Shown here: positions 1-7,756 of the stretch, piece by piece | Position numbering within the stretch: the first letter of the stretch is position 1 | Layout of the letters: each line of letters begins with the position of its first letter | DNA from: Alkalicoccus chagannorensis DSM 18086 | GTDB taxonomy: Bacteria; Bacillota; Bacilli; Bacillales; Salisediminibacteriaceae | Length of the DNA stretch: 51,084 nucleotides | Assembly: GCF_000429725.1 (NCBI RefSeq) | Contig: NZ_AUCK01000028.1 | Coordinates: 1 to 51,084 of the forward strand | Reading direction: 5' to 3' | Program-made: the position numbers and the translations under genes | Notes under the pieces: generated by a model | What the model was told of the DNA's origin: nothing | Databases searched by the model: none | Seen by the model: only the letters and a program-made list of their open reading frames with translations

Positions 1-1252
1 CACGTCTGTTGATTAACCAAAATTTAGGTTTGATAAATAGCCCTTGGTTCTCCGTTCATACAACCAGGTGGCCAGGGCGCTTTTCCATTCTAAAGGAAGC
101 GTATGATGCAGGAACATGCGCAGAAAACCCTTTAGAGATAAAGGTTTTCGGACGATTTTTTTAACGGATTCAAAGACCCATTTCACAAGGATATATGCCA
201 TCAGTGCCGCAAACAGCTGAGAAAAGACCGCATTTTTCGTCGTGCCAAACAGAACCGGTACATTCAACTGCCCCTTGATCCATTGAAAGAACGATTCGAT
301 CTGCCAACGCGTCTGATACATGGATGCAATCGCTTCTGCTGAGAGATCGCGTATGTTTGTTGCAACACGGATCGGGTGACCTTTGTGGTCATGAAATGTA
401 ACCACCCGAAACCGGTGCGCGGTTCGGGATTGTTCCGTTCCAAGTTGACAGGTGATGTCGTCTGTCACGTTCGAATGGGTTGGGACAAAACGTTGAAGCC
501 CGTGAGGGCGATGGTATTTGACGTTCTCTCTTAGGCGAATGACAAAACGCTGATCTTGTCTTTCGTACTCATCCAACTGGGCATGTTTGCCGTATGCACG
601 GTCTGCCACAAGAATAAATGAGCGATTAGCTAAAGATACGCCTGCGGGTCCATCATGGACCCGTCCAATCGTTTCTTTGACTTCAAACGGCATGCCGGTC
701 TCGGGTGTATAGGCGACATGCAGTTTGATTCCTGAACGTTTTCCGTGAAAAGGAGCCCAGGGGAGTCGAGTTTCTCCAACCGTCATCGTTGTAGAATCGA
801 TCAGAAGTAACGCATGTTTGATTGGTTTTGATCGACGCTGAGCCCGATTACATCGGGTTACCAAGAGATGAAACAGATCCTTGATCACTTCGTATGGCAA
901 CTCCGTTGCCTTCTTACTGATCGTAGAAAAGTTCACAGGAGCAAGATCGGAAGCAGCCATCTGATCGGCGCCATCCCGGTAGCCTTCCCATTTCTCGAGG
1001 GCGGCAGCTAAAAGAAAATCAATCAGATCTCGAACACGAAATTTACGGGCAACATCCTCGTAGCCGTATGTTTTTAAGCATTGTTCAAGCTCTTCTTCGG
1101 CAATCAATTGATCAAATAAAGCGGAAATTGTGGTAAACTGATTCATGGGAGACACCTTCTCTGATGATGTTGGTTTAGACGCTTTACATCTTATCAGGTC
1201 GGTGTCTTCTTTTCTATTTTTTGTGGTAGTTATTGGCTAATCAACAGACGTG
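1..1252 (-). mobile_element. IS4-family insertion sequence
   Basis: The element is bounded by terminal inverted repeats: CACGTCTGTTGATTAACCAA at 1-20 and its near-perfect complement at 1233-1252 (one mismatch in 20). One transposase gene on the minus strand fills the interior. The left end coincides with the window start, so any target duplication on that side cannot be checked. The right end abuts a coding frame that continues to 1447 without its own beginning, which suggests insertion into a gene. Confidence 0.9.
13..1146 (-). CDS. IS4-family DDE transposase
   Basis: This transposase of about 377 residues cuts and joins the element ends. Visible catalytic features are an aspartate in LLLIDSTTM (about residue 117), a second in LVADRAYG (about 180), and the IS4 signature Y-x2-R-x3-E-x6-K in YQTRWQIESFFQWIKG (about 280). 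A DUF4372-like N-terminal region precedes the DDE core. I place the start at the ATG at 1146 because GAGAAGGTG lies just upstream; a GTG at 1155 belongs to that ribosome binding site. Length is normal for the family and no frame break is seen, so it may be active. Confidence 0.93.
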   Translation of the reverse strand: MNQFTTISALFDQLIAEEELEQCLKTYGYEDVARKFRVRDLIDFLLAAALEKWEGYRDGADQMAASDLAPVNFSTISKKATELPYEVIKDLFHLLVTRCNRAQRRSKPIKHALLLIDSTTMTVGETRLPWAPFHGKRSGIKLHVAYTPETGMPFEVKETIGRVHDGPAGVSLANRSFILVADRAYGKHAQLDEYERQDQRFVIRLRENVKYHRPHGLQRFVPTHSNVTDDITCQLGTEQSRTAHRFRVVTFHDHKGHPIRVATNIRDLSAEAIASMYQTRWQIESFFQWIKGQLNVPVLFGTTKNAVFSQLFAALMAYILVKWVFESVKKIVRKPLSLKGFLRMFLHHTLPLEWKSALATWLYERRTKGYLSNLNFG

Positions 1253-1447
1253 GGTTTTAACGACTTTTCAGAGGAGATTCTACAAGATCTAATCAAGGAA
1301 GGCTATGAAGGAGATGCTTTGATGGCGGAGTTTCGACATCGTAAGAATCAAATAGGCGGTGCTGCTCTGTCTTTCGTGGAAGATACCCGCAGAAACGGAG
1401 AGAAGATGTCGTTGGAGAAGTTATTTAGAGAAGAGGATCATGGCTGA
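1253..1447 (+). pseudogene. C-terminal gene fragment cut by the IS4 element, AbrB-antitoxin-like tail
   Basis: An open frame runs out of the right end of the IS to a TGA at 1445-1447 and encodes about 65 residues with no start of its own; the only possible start is a GTG formed by the last bases of the inverted repeat. The segment LIKEGYEGDALMAEF and the charged tail resemble the C-terminal part of some SpoVT/AbrB-type antitoxins, but this match is weak. The missing N-terminal part should lie to the left of the window if the gene was simply interrupted. Confidence 0.5.
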
Positions 1448-1533
1448 CGGACTCATTTATAGAAACAGCATGGCGAACCGTCTTTATATGAAATAGATTG
1501 GAGAATAATATGGCTTAAACAGGAGGGACTGGC

Positions 1534-1719
1534 ATGGGAGGTCTTATTGGTTTTTTCATTTTCAGTGCAGTCGGTATGTACATTCTCTATTTTGTCATCG
1601 AATCGGCTGTCAAAAAGGGAGTCAACGACTCGATTCTCGGTCAATATCTGAAAGAGAAGTACGGGGAGGAAACAGAGGCATCGTCGGTTCAACAGAATGA
1701 TTCCGGCAACGAAGATTGA
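1534..1719 (+). CDS. small single-span membrane protein, DUF6019-like
   Basis: The 61-residue product has one N-terminal transmembrane segment (about residues 3-24), then a short charged cytoplasmic tail rich in Glu and Lys. The hydrophobic segment followed by ESAVKKGVNDSI resembles the small Bacillus DUF6019 proteins, whose function is unknown. AGGAGGG sits eight bases before the ATG, and a strong terminator follows at 1794, so it appears to be a one-gene transcript. Confidence 0.75.
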   Translation: MGGLIGFFIFSAVGMYILYFVIESAVKKGVNDSILGQYLKEKYGEETEASSVQQNDSGNED

Positions 1720-1793
1720 GGAATGGTGGTAAAGGAGCATAGAGGTGGCAGAAGGGCAGAGAAGCTGGGAGAAAAGTATCGCCTTTCTTCTTC

Positions 1794-1833
1794 AGGGTGG
1801 CGTCTCCACGGTAGACGCCACCCTTCGTTTTTC
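1794..1833 (+). terminator. intrinsic terminator
   Basis: A perfect 12-bp stem (AGGGTGGCGTCT at 1794-1805 with its complement at 1813-1824) encloses a 7-base loop and is followed by TCGTTTTTC. It ends the 1534 gene on the plus strand, and lies 3 bp beyond the end of the convergent DUF3221 gene. Confidence 0.85.
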
Positions 1834-1835
1834 GC

Positions 1836-2225
1836 CTATTCAGATAGTACAACGATGCTGTCTGCTTCCCGCTGTGGAGGGAGAGAGTCCTCCTGCGTTC
1901 CGCTCCACTTCATCAGTACCTGCATGCCGATGTCGAGGTCTTCGTTTTCATCAGGGTCAACCCCATAATAGGCACCGTCCCGGTCCTGCGCTGCTTCGAT
2001 CCACTCGCTGCTCGATTTCTCCTGCAGCGCTTCTTCGTCGATGTCAGGAACGACCAGAATCTGGTCCCACCTATCTTCATGCTCGAGCCCATCGACAATT
2101 GTTCCCTGCTCCTGGCCTCCGCAGGCAGCGGAAGTACTCAAAAGTGCGAACGCCAATGCAATCAGGCTGATTTTCCTCCTTAAGCGTTCTCGCTGCGGAA
2201 GAAGCACCTTACCATAGGATGTCAT
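1836..2225 (-). CDS. DUF3221 (YobA-like) lipoprotein
   Basis: The 129-residue product has a basic N-terminus, a hydrophobic stretch and a lipobox ending LSTSAAC at about residue 35, so it should be lipid-anchored outside the membrane. The mature part reads as DUF3221: a QILVVPDIDEE strand, a conserved Trp-Ile segment (SEWIEAAQ), an AYYGV strand and a terminal basic-to-acidic strand pair. The family has no known function. The start at 2225 is preceded by GGAAGGGAGGG. It is last in a three-gene minus-strand run (3169 to 1836) with gaps of only 24 and 35 bp, so co-transcription is likely. Confidence 0.85.
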   Translation of the reverse strand: MTSYGKVLLPQRERLRRKISLIALAFALLSTSAACGGQEQGTIVDGLEHEDRWDQILVVPDIDEEALQEKSSSEWIEAAQDRDGAYYGVDPDENEDLDIGMQVLMKWSGTQEDSLPPQREADSIVVLSE

Positions 2226-2260
2226 CGTGGCACGCCCTCCCTTCCGAAAATTACATGCTT

Positions 2261-2839
2261 CTACTCGACCGCATGCCCCATCGTCGACGACACGGGCGTT
2301 TCTTCGTAAAGGACCTGTCCGTCGGAATCATAAAACGTGACGTCGTAGTCGGTATCAAGCTCGGCCCGGCCATAGGAGATGATGGCGGCTCTGTCCCCGG
2401 ATCCTGTATCGTGAATCATGTCCTGATTGTCAGAAGAAATATGGATCTGCTCTGCTTCCTCGTACAACGTTTCGTCCTGGAAAAGGACATAGGCCATCGG
2501 CGTTTCCGTCTCTCTGACACCGACGGTCACCTTGGCGTTGTTGCTGCTCCATGAGGACGAAGAAATGGAAAGGTCACCAGACTCCTCTGTTTCCTGCAGG
2601 GTGTGCTCGCTGCTCTCGGTGAAAACAAAGGTTTTCGTTTCGAATTCCGCAATCTTAATAGGATCGAGGTGTTCTTCCTCTATGTAATTTTCGACTGCAG
2701 CGCTGGATGGCGCGGTCAGGTCTCCCGGATCTGTTGTGGTAAAAGACTCGACTGCCACAGCGATGGCAGTAATGAGAAAAGCGACTCCGAGGAATGCGCC
2801 AATAGCCGTATACTTGATTTCGATCACCGTCCTTTTCAA
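2261..2839 (-). CDS. membrane-anchored acidic extracytoplasmic protein, unknown
   Basis: I do not recognise a family. The 192-residue product has one N-terminal membrane anchor (about residues 10-30, AFLGVAFLITAIAVAV) and a strongly acidic, Ser/Thr-rich extracytoplasmic domain that looks beta-rich, with YVLFQDETLYEEAEQ and YDVTFYDSDGQVLYEE. The start is a TTG at 2839, chosen because GGAGG lies five bases upstream and no nearby ATG has a binding site. It is the middle gene of a run with the 2864 membrane protein and the 1836 lipoprotein. Confidence 0.7.
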   Translation of the reverse strand: MKRTVIEIKYTAIGAFLGVAFLITAIAVAVESFTTTDPGDLTAPSSAAVENYIEEEHLDPIKIAEFETKTFVFTESSEHTLQETEESGDLSISSSSWSSNNAKVTVGVRETETPMAYVLFQDETLYEEAEQIHISSDNQDMIHDTGSGDRAAIISYGRAELDTDYDVTFYDSDGQVLYEETPVSSTMGHAVE

Positions 2840-2863
2840 GTTGTCCTCCGGCGTAGCGCCGTC

Positions 2864-3169
2864 TCAATACATGATTTGATAATAGAGGGAGATGGAACCG
2901 CCGGCGATAAAGATCCCCCCGCATGCTATGACCATCATAAGGTTGCTCCTGCTCTTGTACAATCCGCTCACATGATCGGCGACAGCGAGTCCGATGATTC
3001 CGAGTCCTGCGATCAGCGAACCAACGAACCCGTACCAGGCATTCATCGGCTCCCCGTAGTCTCTGTTAAAAAACTCCTGTAGAACGAAGCCGGAACTAAG
3101 AATGAGAGCGAAAGTAAAAACGACAACGTATCTCTTTCTCCAGGTCGGAGCTGGTTCTTTCTCTTTCAT
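2864..3169 (-). CDS. small three-span membrane protein, unknown
   Basis: The 101-residue product has three predicted membrane segments (about 13-30, 44-65 and 77-97) and a charged N-terminus (MKEKEPAPTWRKR). No family is recognised. AGAGAGGA precedes the ATG. It is the first gene of the run of three; the 300 bp upstream hold a possible promoter and a shared terminator-type hairpin. Confidence 0.65.
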   Translation of the reverse strand: MKEKEPAPTWRKRYVVVFTFALILSSGFVLQEFFNRDYGEPMNAWYGFVGSLIAGLGIIGLAVADHVSGLYKSRSNLMMVIACGGIFIAGGSISLYYQIMY

Positions 3170-3356
3170 CGTCTCATTCCTCTCTTCTTTCCTTTATTGG
3201 GCATACGGATACCAACGTGCAGCGAATGGTACAGGCCAGCTGCCGGTATGTGGATAACCAGTTACTTCCTTTAGATAGAGTATATACCAGAAGAGGGACG
3301 CGAGAAAGAAAAAGGAGCGACGGCTCCATCCGCGCTTTTCTTTTCATGGATAGAAA

Positions 3357-3407
3357 AACGTGCCGAGACTTCGCTCCATAAGGGGAGGTTCCGGCACGTT
3401 TTTTTGA
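3357..3407. terminator. intrinsic terminator hairpin
   Basis: AACGTGCCG at 3357-3365 pairs with CGGCACGTT at 3392-3400 and is followed by a run of seven T on the plus strand and preceded by AAAAA, so the hairpin could stop transcription in either direction. It separates the three-gene run from the glycerophosphodiesterase gene. Nothing else is seen between 3170 and 3474. Confidence 0.75.
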
Positions 3408-3474
3408 GTAGGTTCAGGGGAGACGGTAGAAAGCAGCTGCTTTAACAAAAAGCCTCTCGGCGCTGTTCCGGCGG

Positions 3475-4200
3475 TTAGGCTTCCGCCCAATCGGTTGTAA
3501 GGGTCAGATCGTTCGTCGCGATCCTGATCGCCGGATCCAGGTCCAGGATGCGCTTCATTTCCTGTGGGTCATCAACGGTCCAGACGCCGATCTCGATACC
3601 TGCCTGCTGCATGGCGTCCACGACCGCTTTGGTAAGAAAGCTGTAGTGGATGGCAAGGAGCGTCGAACCTGTCGCTCGAAGCTGTTCTTCCAGCATGACC
3701 GGCCGGCCGTAAATAAGCAGCCCCTTTCGCAGGGAAGGGTTCAGCTGATTGATTTTTTGGATGCTTTCGTGATCAAACGACGTAATCATCACGCGATCCT
3801 GCATGTCGTGATCGACGATCAGCTGCACAAGCTTTTCTTCGATCGTCGGATACAGGTCTCCCGCTTTCTTGATTTCAATATCGAGCAGCATGTCTTCCGG
3901 CAGCTGTTCGAAGACCTCCTGCAGCGTCGGAATGCGTTCTTCGAAAGCCTGTCCATACAGCTTCTCCTTGATGACAAGCTCCTTCAGCTCCGCAAGCGTA
4001 TGCGCGGCCACGAGCCCGGATCCGTTCGTCGTCCGGTCGACGGTGAAATCGTGGATAACGACCAGTTCTCCATCCTTCGTTTCCTGCACATCAAGTTCGA
4101 TCATATCCACCTGCGGATGCTCCGCTGCAAGCTGGAAGGCGCGGTGGGTATTTTCCGGAGCCCGGTCCGACCATCCCCGGTGAGCGATAAAATGATTCAT
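3475..4200 (-). CDS. glycerophosphodiester phosphodiesterase
   Basis: The 241-residue product hydrolyses glycerophosphodiesters to glycerol 3-phosphate and an alcohol. It begins with the family signature FIAHRGWSDRAPENT (metal and phosphate ligands), followed by IELDVQETKDGELVVIHD with the acidic metal ligands and catalytic His, and later LLDIEIKK and VMITSFDHESI, all typical of the GDPD TIM barrel. No signal peptide is present, so it should be cytoplasmic. The start at 4200 is chosen because AGAGGAGGAG sits just upstream; an in-frame ATG 45 bases earlier has no such site. It stands alone. Confidence 0.95.
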   Translation of the reverse strand: MNHFIAHRGWSDRAPENTHRAFQLAAEHPQVDMIELDVQETKDGELVVIHDFTVDRTTNGSGLVAAHTLAELKELVIKEKLYGQAFEERIPTLQEVFEQLPEDMLLDIEIKKAGDLYPTIEEKLVQLIVDHDMQDRVMITSFDHESIQKINQLNPSLRKGLLIYGRPVMLEEQLRATGSTLLAIHYSFLTKAVVDAMQQAGIEIGVWTVDDPQEMKRILDLDPAIRIATNDLTLTTDWAEA

Positions 4201-4678
4201 GCGTTCTCCTCCTCTAAACGTGGTCACGTTCATCGATTTCATCATATCAAAAGGAAGGCTGAAAAGGGAGGAAGAGGATCAACGTAGGAGCGGAGCTGTG
4301 GTGAAACGTCCTAGTTTTGGTGGAACTGAAGTGGCTCGCATCCTGAGCCGAGGATCTAAAATGAAGTGAAGCGACTCACCCGCATTTAATTTCGATAGGT
4401 TGCATAACTTGAGGAAGTATCAGCATATTAGGTTTGTGCTTTTAGCTTCCCTGACGAAGACAAATGACAGCGATTTGATTGGAAAAGGAAGAAAGGACAT
4501 AAGCTGCAGTTTAAAAGCCTTTTTTTCTTTGAAGAATGGACTAGAGGTGATAAAAATATATTTTTTCTCTTTCATATCCCTCATTATCTGACACAATTGT
4601 AGTGATACGAGTCGACACTTTGTGAAGTAAAATGGAGATTAGTCGAAAGAAAAATGTAATCCTCCATGTATGTAATTA
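4201..4678. other. intergenic region without recognisable gene
   Basis: This stretch lies between the glycerophosphodiesterase and AraC-type genes. A 63-codon plus-strand frame at 4400-4591 exists but has no ribosome binding site and low-complexity content, so I do not call it. The part after about 4400 is AT-rich. No clear terminator or operator was found. Confidence 0.5.
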
Positions 4679-5437
4679 TTATAATTGTTGCTGTTGTTTA
4701 CGCCATTCTCTGGGGGAAACATCGCTGGTTTCGCGAAACCATTTACTAAATGAATGGACGGTATGGAAGCCGAGGACGCCGGAGATTTCTTCTATAGTCT
4801 CGTTAGTTGCTCTTAGTCTCCAACATGCTTCTTCAAATCGTTTTAGTTGTTGAAACTCTTTAGGTGACTGGTGATAGACAGCTTGGAACTTCTTTCTGAA
4901 TCCAGATTCACTCAGGCCAGACGACTTTGCTAGTTTTGATATTTTTAACGGTTGATGCAAATGTGTTTCAATATATTTTCCGGCCTCCTGTATGGTTAAC
5001 GGAAGTGTGAGGTTGTTAGCTGTTTGTTCAACGAAATTCAGTAATAAATACATCCAATTTGTAAGAATAAGGGGGGCTGAACTTCTAGAAATAGCTTTGA
5101 GCCATAAGTGAAAAAGTTGCTCGTATTCAAATAGCAGCGGTGTAGGAAGAAACCATATTTTCTTTGGCTCTCCCATAGAAAAAAAAGGTTGGACATCTTT
5201 TATGAGATCTCGATTAATGTGAATAATAGCAAATTGTATATCCGTGTCAGATGTATAGGAGTGCTCGTGCTGACCTTGAATAAGTAACGCAGTTCCAGGG
5301 ACAATTCGATCAGATGAATTGTTCATATGAATATGCCCATAACCTTTTAATACGACAGTCAATTCTGGTTCTGGGTGAACATGTTTTTCCATCTTCCATC
5401 CTTTGTTGTGATTCACAATCGCGCTTTTAATATGCAC
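4679..5437 (-). CDS. AraC-family transcriptional regulator with cupin sensor domain
   Basis: The 252-residue product has an N-terminal cupin-like ligand domain (about 1-140; HVHPEPELTVVLKGYG resembles the sugar-sensing double-stranded beta helix) and a C-terminal pair of HTH motifs (about 155-250), with LKISKLAKSSGLSESGF as the first recognition unit and a GFHTVHSFSKWFRE stretch as the second. The start is a GTG at 5437 behind AGAGAGGTGAT. It lies downstream of the isomerase and dioxygenase genes on the same strand and probably regulates this locus in response to a sugar-derived ligand. Confidence 0.9.
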   Translation of the reverse strand: MHIKSAIVNHNKGWKMEKHVHPEPELTVVLKGYGHIHMNNSSDRIVPGTALLIQGQHEHSYTSDTDIQFAIIHINRDLIKDVQPFFSMGEPKKIWFLPTPLLFEYEQLFHLWLKAISRSSAPLILTNWMYLLLNFVEQTANNLTLPLTIQEAGKYIETHLHQPLKISKLAKSSGLSESGFRKKFQAVYHQSPKEFQQLKRFEEACWRLRATNETIEEISGVLGFHTVHSFSKWFRETSDVSPREWRKQQQQL

Positions 5438-5502
5438 AAAAATATCACCTCTCTAAATTTGATTTTACAGTAAAAGATGGGAGGATGTATTTTCTCCTGG
5501 CT

Positions 5503-6297
5503 CTATTTTTTTAACATGCTTTTAAATCTTGAACCCATTTCTAGGCACAGCTCGTCTAAATCTACCATCGGCTGCTTCGTGTATGGAATGGTTTGTAAAT
5601 AATGCGGAGGACCATATTCAGGGGTGAAAGTCAAAGATGAAGCATGTTGCTGCTGGTGAAAGTCATAGATTTGCTGCCACCATTTCTCAAATGTTAATAA
5701 GTAAGGTTGAAATTCTGGAGCACGTGGGTCAGATACTTGCGGACCTTGTTCAAAACCTACACGACCATGAATATGTTCGGTATGACGAATGGCGATATCC
5801 AACTCGTCTTTAAAATCATCTAACATTCTTTCGCATACACAGCACCAATGGCTGAAATCAGCTGTGATCCTCAACTCCGGTACTTCTTTTAATATTTCAG
5901 CTGTTTCCCATGGAGTAAATAAGATTCTGGATCTGTGAGTTTCATGGGAAATCGGGATATTCATCTGCTTTTCAATCTCAATGCTGTTGTGAAAGAAAGC
6001 TACTTTGTCCTTGAATCTCATTGAATCCTTTCCGCTGTGACTATTGATTTTCAAAGGGTTAAAAGACATAGCTTCATACACTTGACTTTGAAATGAGTCA
6101 CTATGATCGCCTTGAGTATTTATTTGCGGGATAAAATCTAACTGGTATGCTTTGAGCAATTCTTTAAAAACAGCTCGATCCTCATTTCGTACAAGAGGTC
6201 CTTCAACACCGTCATACCCTTGATCATGAATACTCTTTAATATTTCATCTATCGGAGCTTCCATCCCCCACAAAGACTTCATAATTTTTATGTGCAT
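5503..6297 (-). CDS. sugar phosphate isomerase/epimerase-like TIM barrel protein
   Basis: The 264-residue product belongs to the xylose-isomerase-like TIM barrel superfamily. Metal-ligand patterns can be followed: NSHSGKD, PISHETHRSRILFT with an acidic ligand, ITADFSHWCCVCE with Asp and His, and EHIHGRVGFEQGPQV. AAAGGAG precedes the ATG. The protein probably acts on a keto sugar or sugar acid; substrate cannot be read from sequence. It is the second gene of the minus-strand run headed by the dioxygenase, 113 bp downstream of it, with a hairpin in between. Confidence 0.85.
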   Translation of the reverse strand: MHIKIMKSLWGMEAPIDEILKSIHDQGYDGVEGPLVRNEDRAVFKELLKAYQLDFIPQINTQGDHSDSFQSQVYEAMSFNPLKINSHSGKDSMRFKDKVAFFHNSIEIEKQMNIPISHETHRSRILFTPWETAEILKEVPELRITADFSHWCCVCERMLDDFKDELDIAIRHTEHIHGRVGFEQGPQVSDPRAPEFQPYLLTFEKWWQQIYDFHQQQHASSLTFTPEYGPPHYLQTIPYTKQPMVDLDELCLEMGSRFKSMLKK

Positions 6298-6363
6298 CGG
6301 GTTCTCCTTTCTTGATTAATCCGTGAATTGATCTACCGATAGCACTTCCGATACGAATTATCG

Positions 6364-6408
6364 CGGCCGTCTTTCTTTAAGAGTGAAAAGAGAAGACGGC
6401 CGTTTTTA
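6364..6408. terminator. intercistronic hairpin
   Basis: CGGCCGTCTT at 6364-6373 pairs perfectly with AAGACGGCCG at 6393-6402. The T-run follows on the plus strand, not on the strand in which the flanking genes are transcribed. It may therefore be an mRNA-stabilising or processing hairpin between the dioxygenase and isomerase cistrons rather than a full terminator. Confidence 0.5.
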
Positions 6409-6410
6409 CT

Positions 6411-7310
6411 TTATAATCCCCAAGTCTTTCTTGCTTCTTCTACTGTTATAAGGTCTTTTTCTTTGCCCCATGCATAGTGTCCTTTAGGGTTTTTACCGAC
6501 CCATCGCTCATCTGTGGCTTCGGATGCTGCTTGATATCTTGTATCTGCACTCATTCTAAAAGAATCAGAGTCATTATTGAAAGAACTGTGCATCATGAAC
6601 ATGCCGAAAATAATAACATCTCCAGCCTCAAATTCGGTTGTAGCCCACTGTCCATTGAAATGGTCTACAAGTTCGATAGGATCATTCGAAAACCACCCTG
6701 TTTCAACATGATCACGATCAACGTCCATTTTCCCGTAAGAATTTTTGACTTTTTCAAAATGTTGCGATCCAAGCAGCATAGCTAATGGACCTTGCTCATA
6801 AGTGACATTACCTAAAGGTGTCCACATCGTATACAAATCTTTTGTTCCACGGCCCATGTAAACGATATCGTAATGTGCACCTGTGTTTCCTCCTGGTGGA
6901 ACGGCACGTGGCCACTTGTAGTCAAGAGTAAGTGCTTCCTCTCCAAGTAAATGACTAAAAAAATCCATAACCTCTTCATTCGTTACGAGCTCATAAAAAG
7001 GAGCTAGATCTTGATTTTCATCAGAGGGAACACCGCCAAAAAAAGATCCTTTTACATCTTCTTTGGCAATAGCATCAATCAGAGGATAATCGGTATTGAT
7101 TTTCCCTTGGTTATTTAACCGGTCAACAAGTGCCTGACGAGCAAGTTGTATATTCTCTTTGTTGTGAAATTGACGGATGAGTAGATATCCGTCTTCTGCT
7201 AGTCTTTCAGATAACCTGTTGAAATCCCCTAAAATGTCATTCGAATCACGTAATGTTGTGAGGTATTTCGAGCCCATTTCTAAATACGCATTTCCCATTT
7301 GAAGTTTCAT
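6411..7310 (-). CDS. phytanoyl-CoA dioxygenase (PhyH) family oxygenase
   Basis: The 299-residue product matches the Fe(II)/2-oxoglutarate-dependent PhyH family. The iron triad can be assigned tentatively: His and Asp in TGAHYDIVYMGRG (HxD, about 150-155) and a distal His in IIFGMFMMHSSFNNDSD, followed by an Arg (SFRMSADTRYQ) that should bind 2-oxoglutarate. The start at 7310 is chosen because AAGGAGG lies nine bases upstream; an ATG 51 bases earlier lacks a site. Its place with a sugar isomerase and ABC transporter suggests oxidation of a sugar-derived or substituted substrate, which is inference. It is transcribed divergently from the ROK regulator. Confidence 0.9.
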   Translation of the reverse strand: MKLQMGNAYLEMGSKYLTTLRDSNDILGDFNRLSERLAEDGYLLIRQFHNKENIQLARQALVDRLNNQGKINTDYPLIDAIAKEDVKGSFFGGVPSDENQDLAPFYELVTNEEVMDFFSHLLGEEALTLDYKWPRAVPPGGNTGAHYDIVYMGRGTKDLYTMWTPLGNVTYEQGPLAMLLGSQHFEKVKNSYGKMDVDRDHVETGWFSNDPIELVDHFNGQWATTEFEAGDVIIFGMFMMHSSFNNDSDSFRMSADTRYQAASEATDERWVGKNPKGHYAWGKEKDLITVEEARKTWGL

Positions 7311-7756
7311 CGTTTTACCTCCTTCTTTGTAATATCTATTATTATAAGTAATCGGTTTCATTTTTTCTTTATCAAAAAACGGAATTAGTTTGTTAAAAAC
7401 GAGACGATTTTGATGAATATTAATAACGAAACTATATATTAATTAAATTAATTAATTAACAAGGTCCGTGTTGAAGTTTTACGCTGTATAATCAGGGCTA
7501 GAAACTTGATTTACTAGGGAGTTAAATGTAAATAAATAGATTTTAATTAAGTGGCATAAAAATGAAAGAAGGATTTTAGCGACCTCTTAGATACTGATGG
7601 ATTTTTGGTTCTAAAAGTTTGTAATTCCCTAAAAGATGAAGAGCTTTTCAAAAGTCTTTAACGATATTTTACCTTGAAGCCTTACTCGATGTAAGGGAGA
7701 ATGATGTTTATATGCTATAAATTTCAACGTAATCGATCTTGATAGGAGAGATGGAT
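7311..7756. promoter_or_regulatory. divergent control region between dioxygenase and ROK genes
   Basis: This 446-bp AT-rich region separates two divergent genes and should carry promoters for both. It contains a run of overlapping TTAATTAA units at about 7437-7460, similar in sequence to the AAGTTAATTAACTT palindrome upstream of the binding-protein gene, and a TATAAT at 7487-7492 without a well-spaced -35. A shared repressor (the ROK protein) acting at both places is plausible but inferred. Confidence 0.45.

Noticed and set aside
1453-1740. Long minus-strand frame antisense to the small membrane protein gene
   Set aside because: No ribosome binding site, low-complexity composition, and fully antisense to a gene with a strong site and terminator.
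4400-4591. 63-codon plus-strand frame in the gap before the AraC gene
   Set aside because: No ribosome binding site and no recognisable protein pattern; AT-rich composition explains the open frame.
7345-7361. Possible catabolite-responsive element (TGAAACCGATTACT) near the dioxygenase start
   Set aside because: Two mismatches at key positions of the cre consensus and a location inside the leader; too weak to call.
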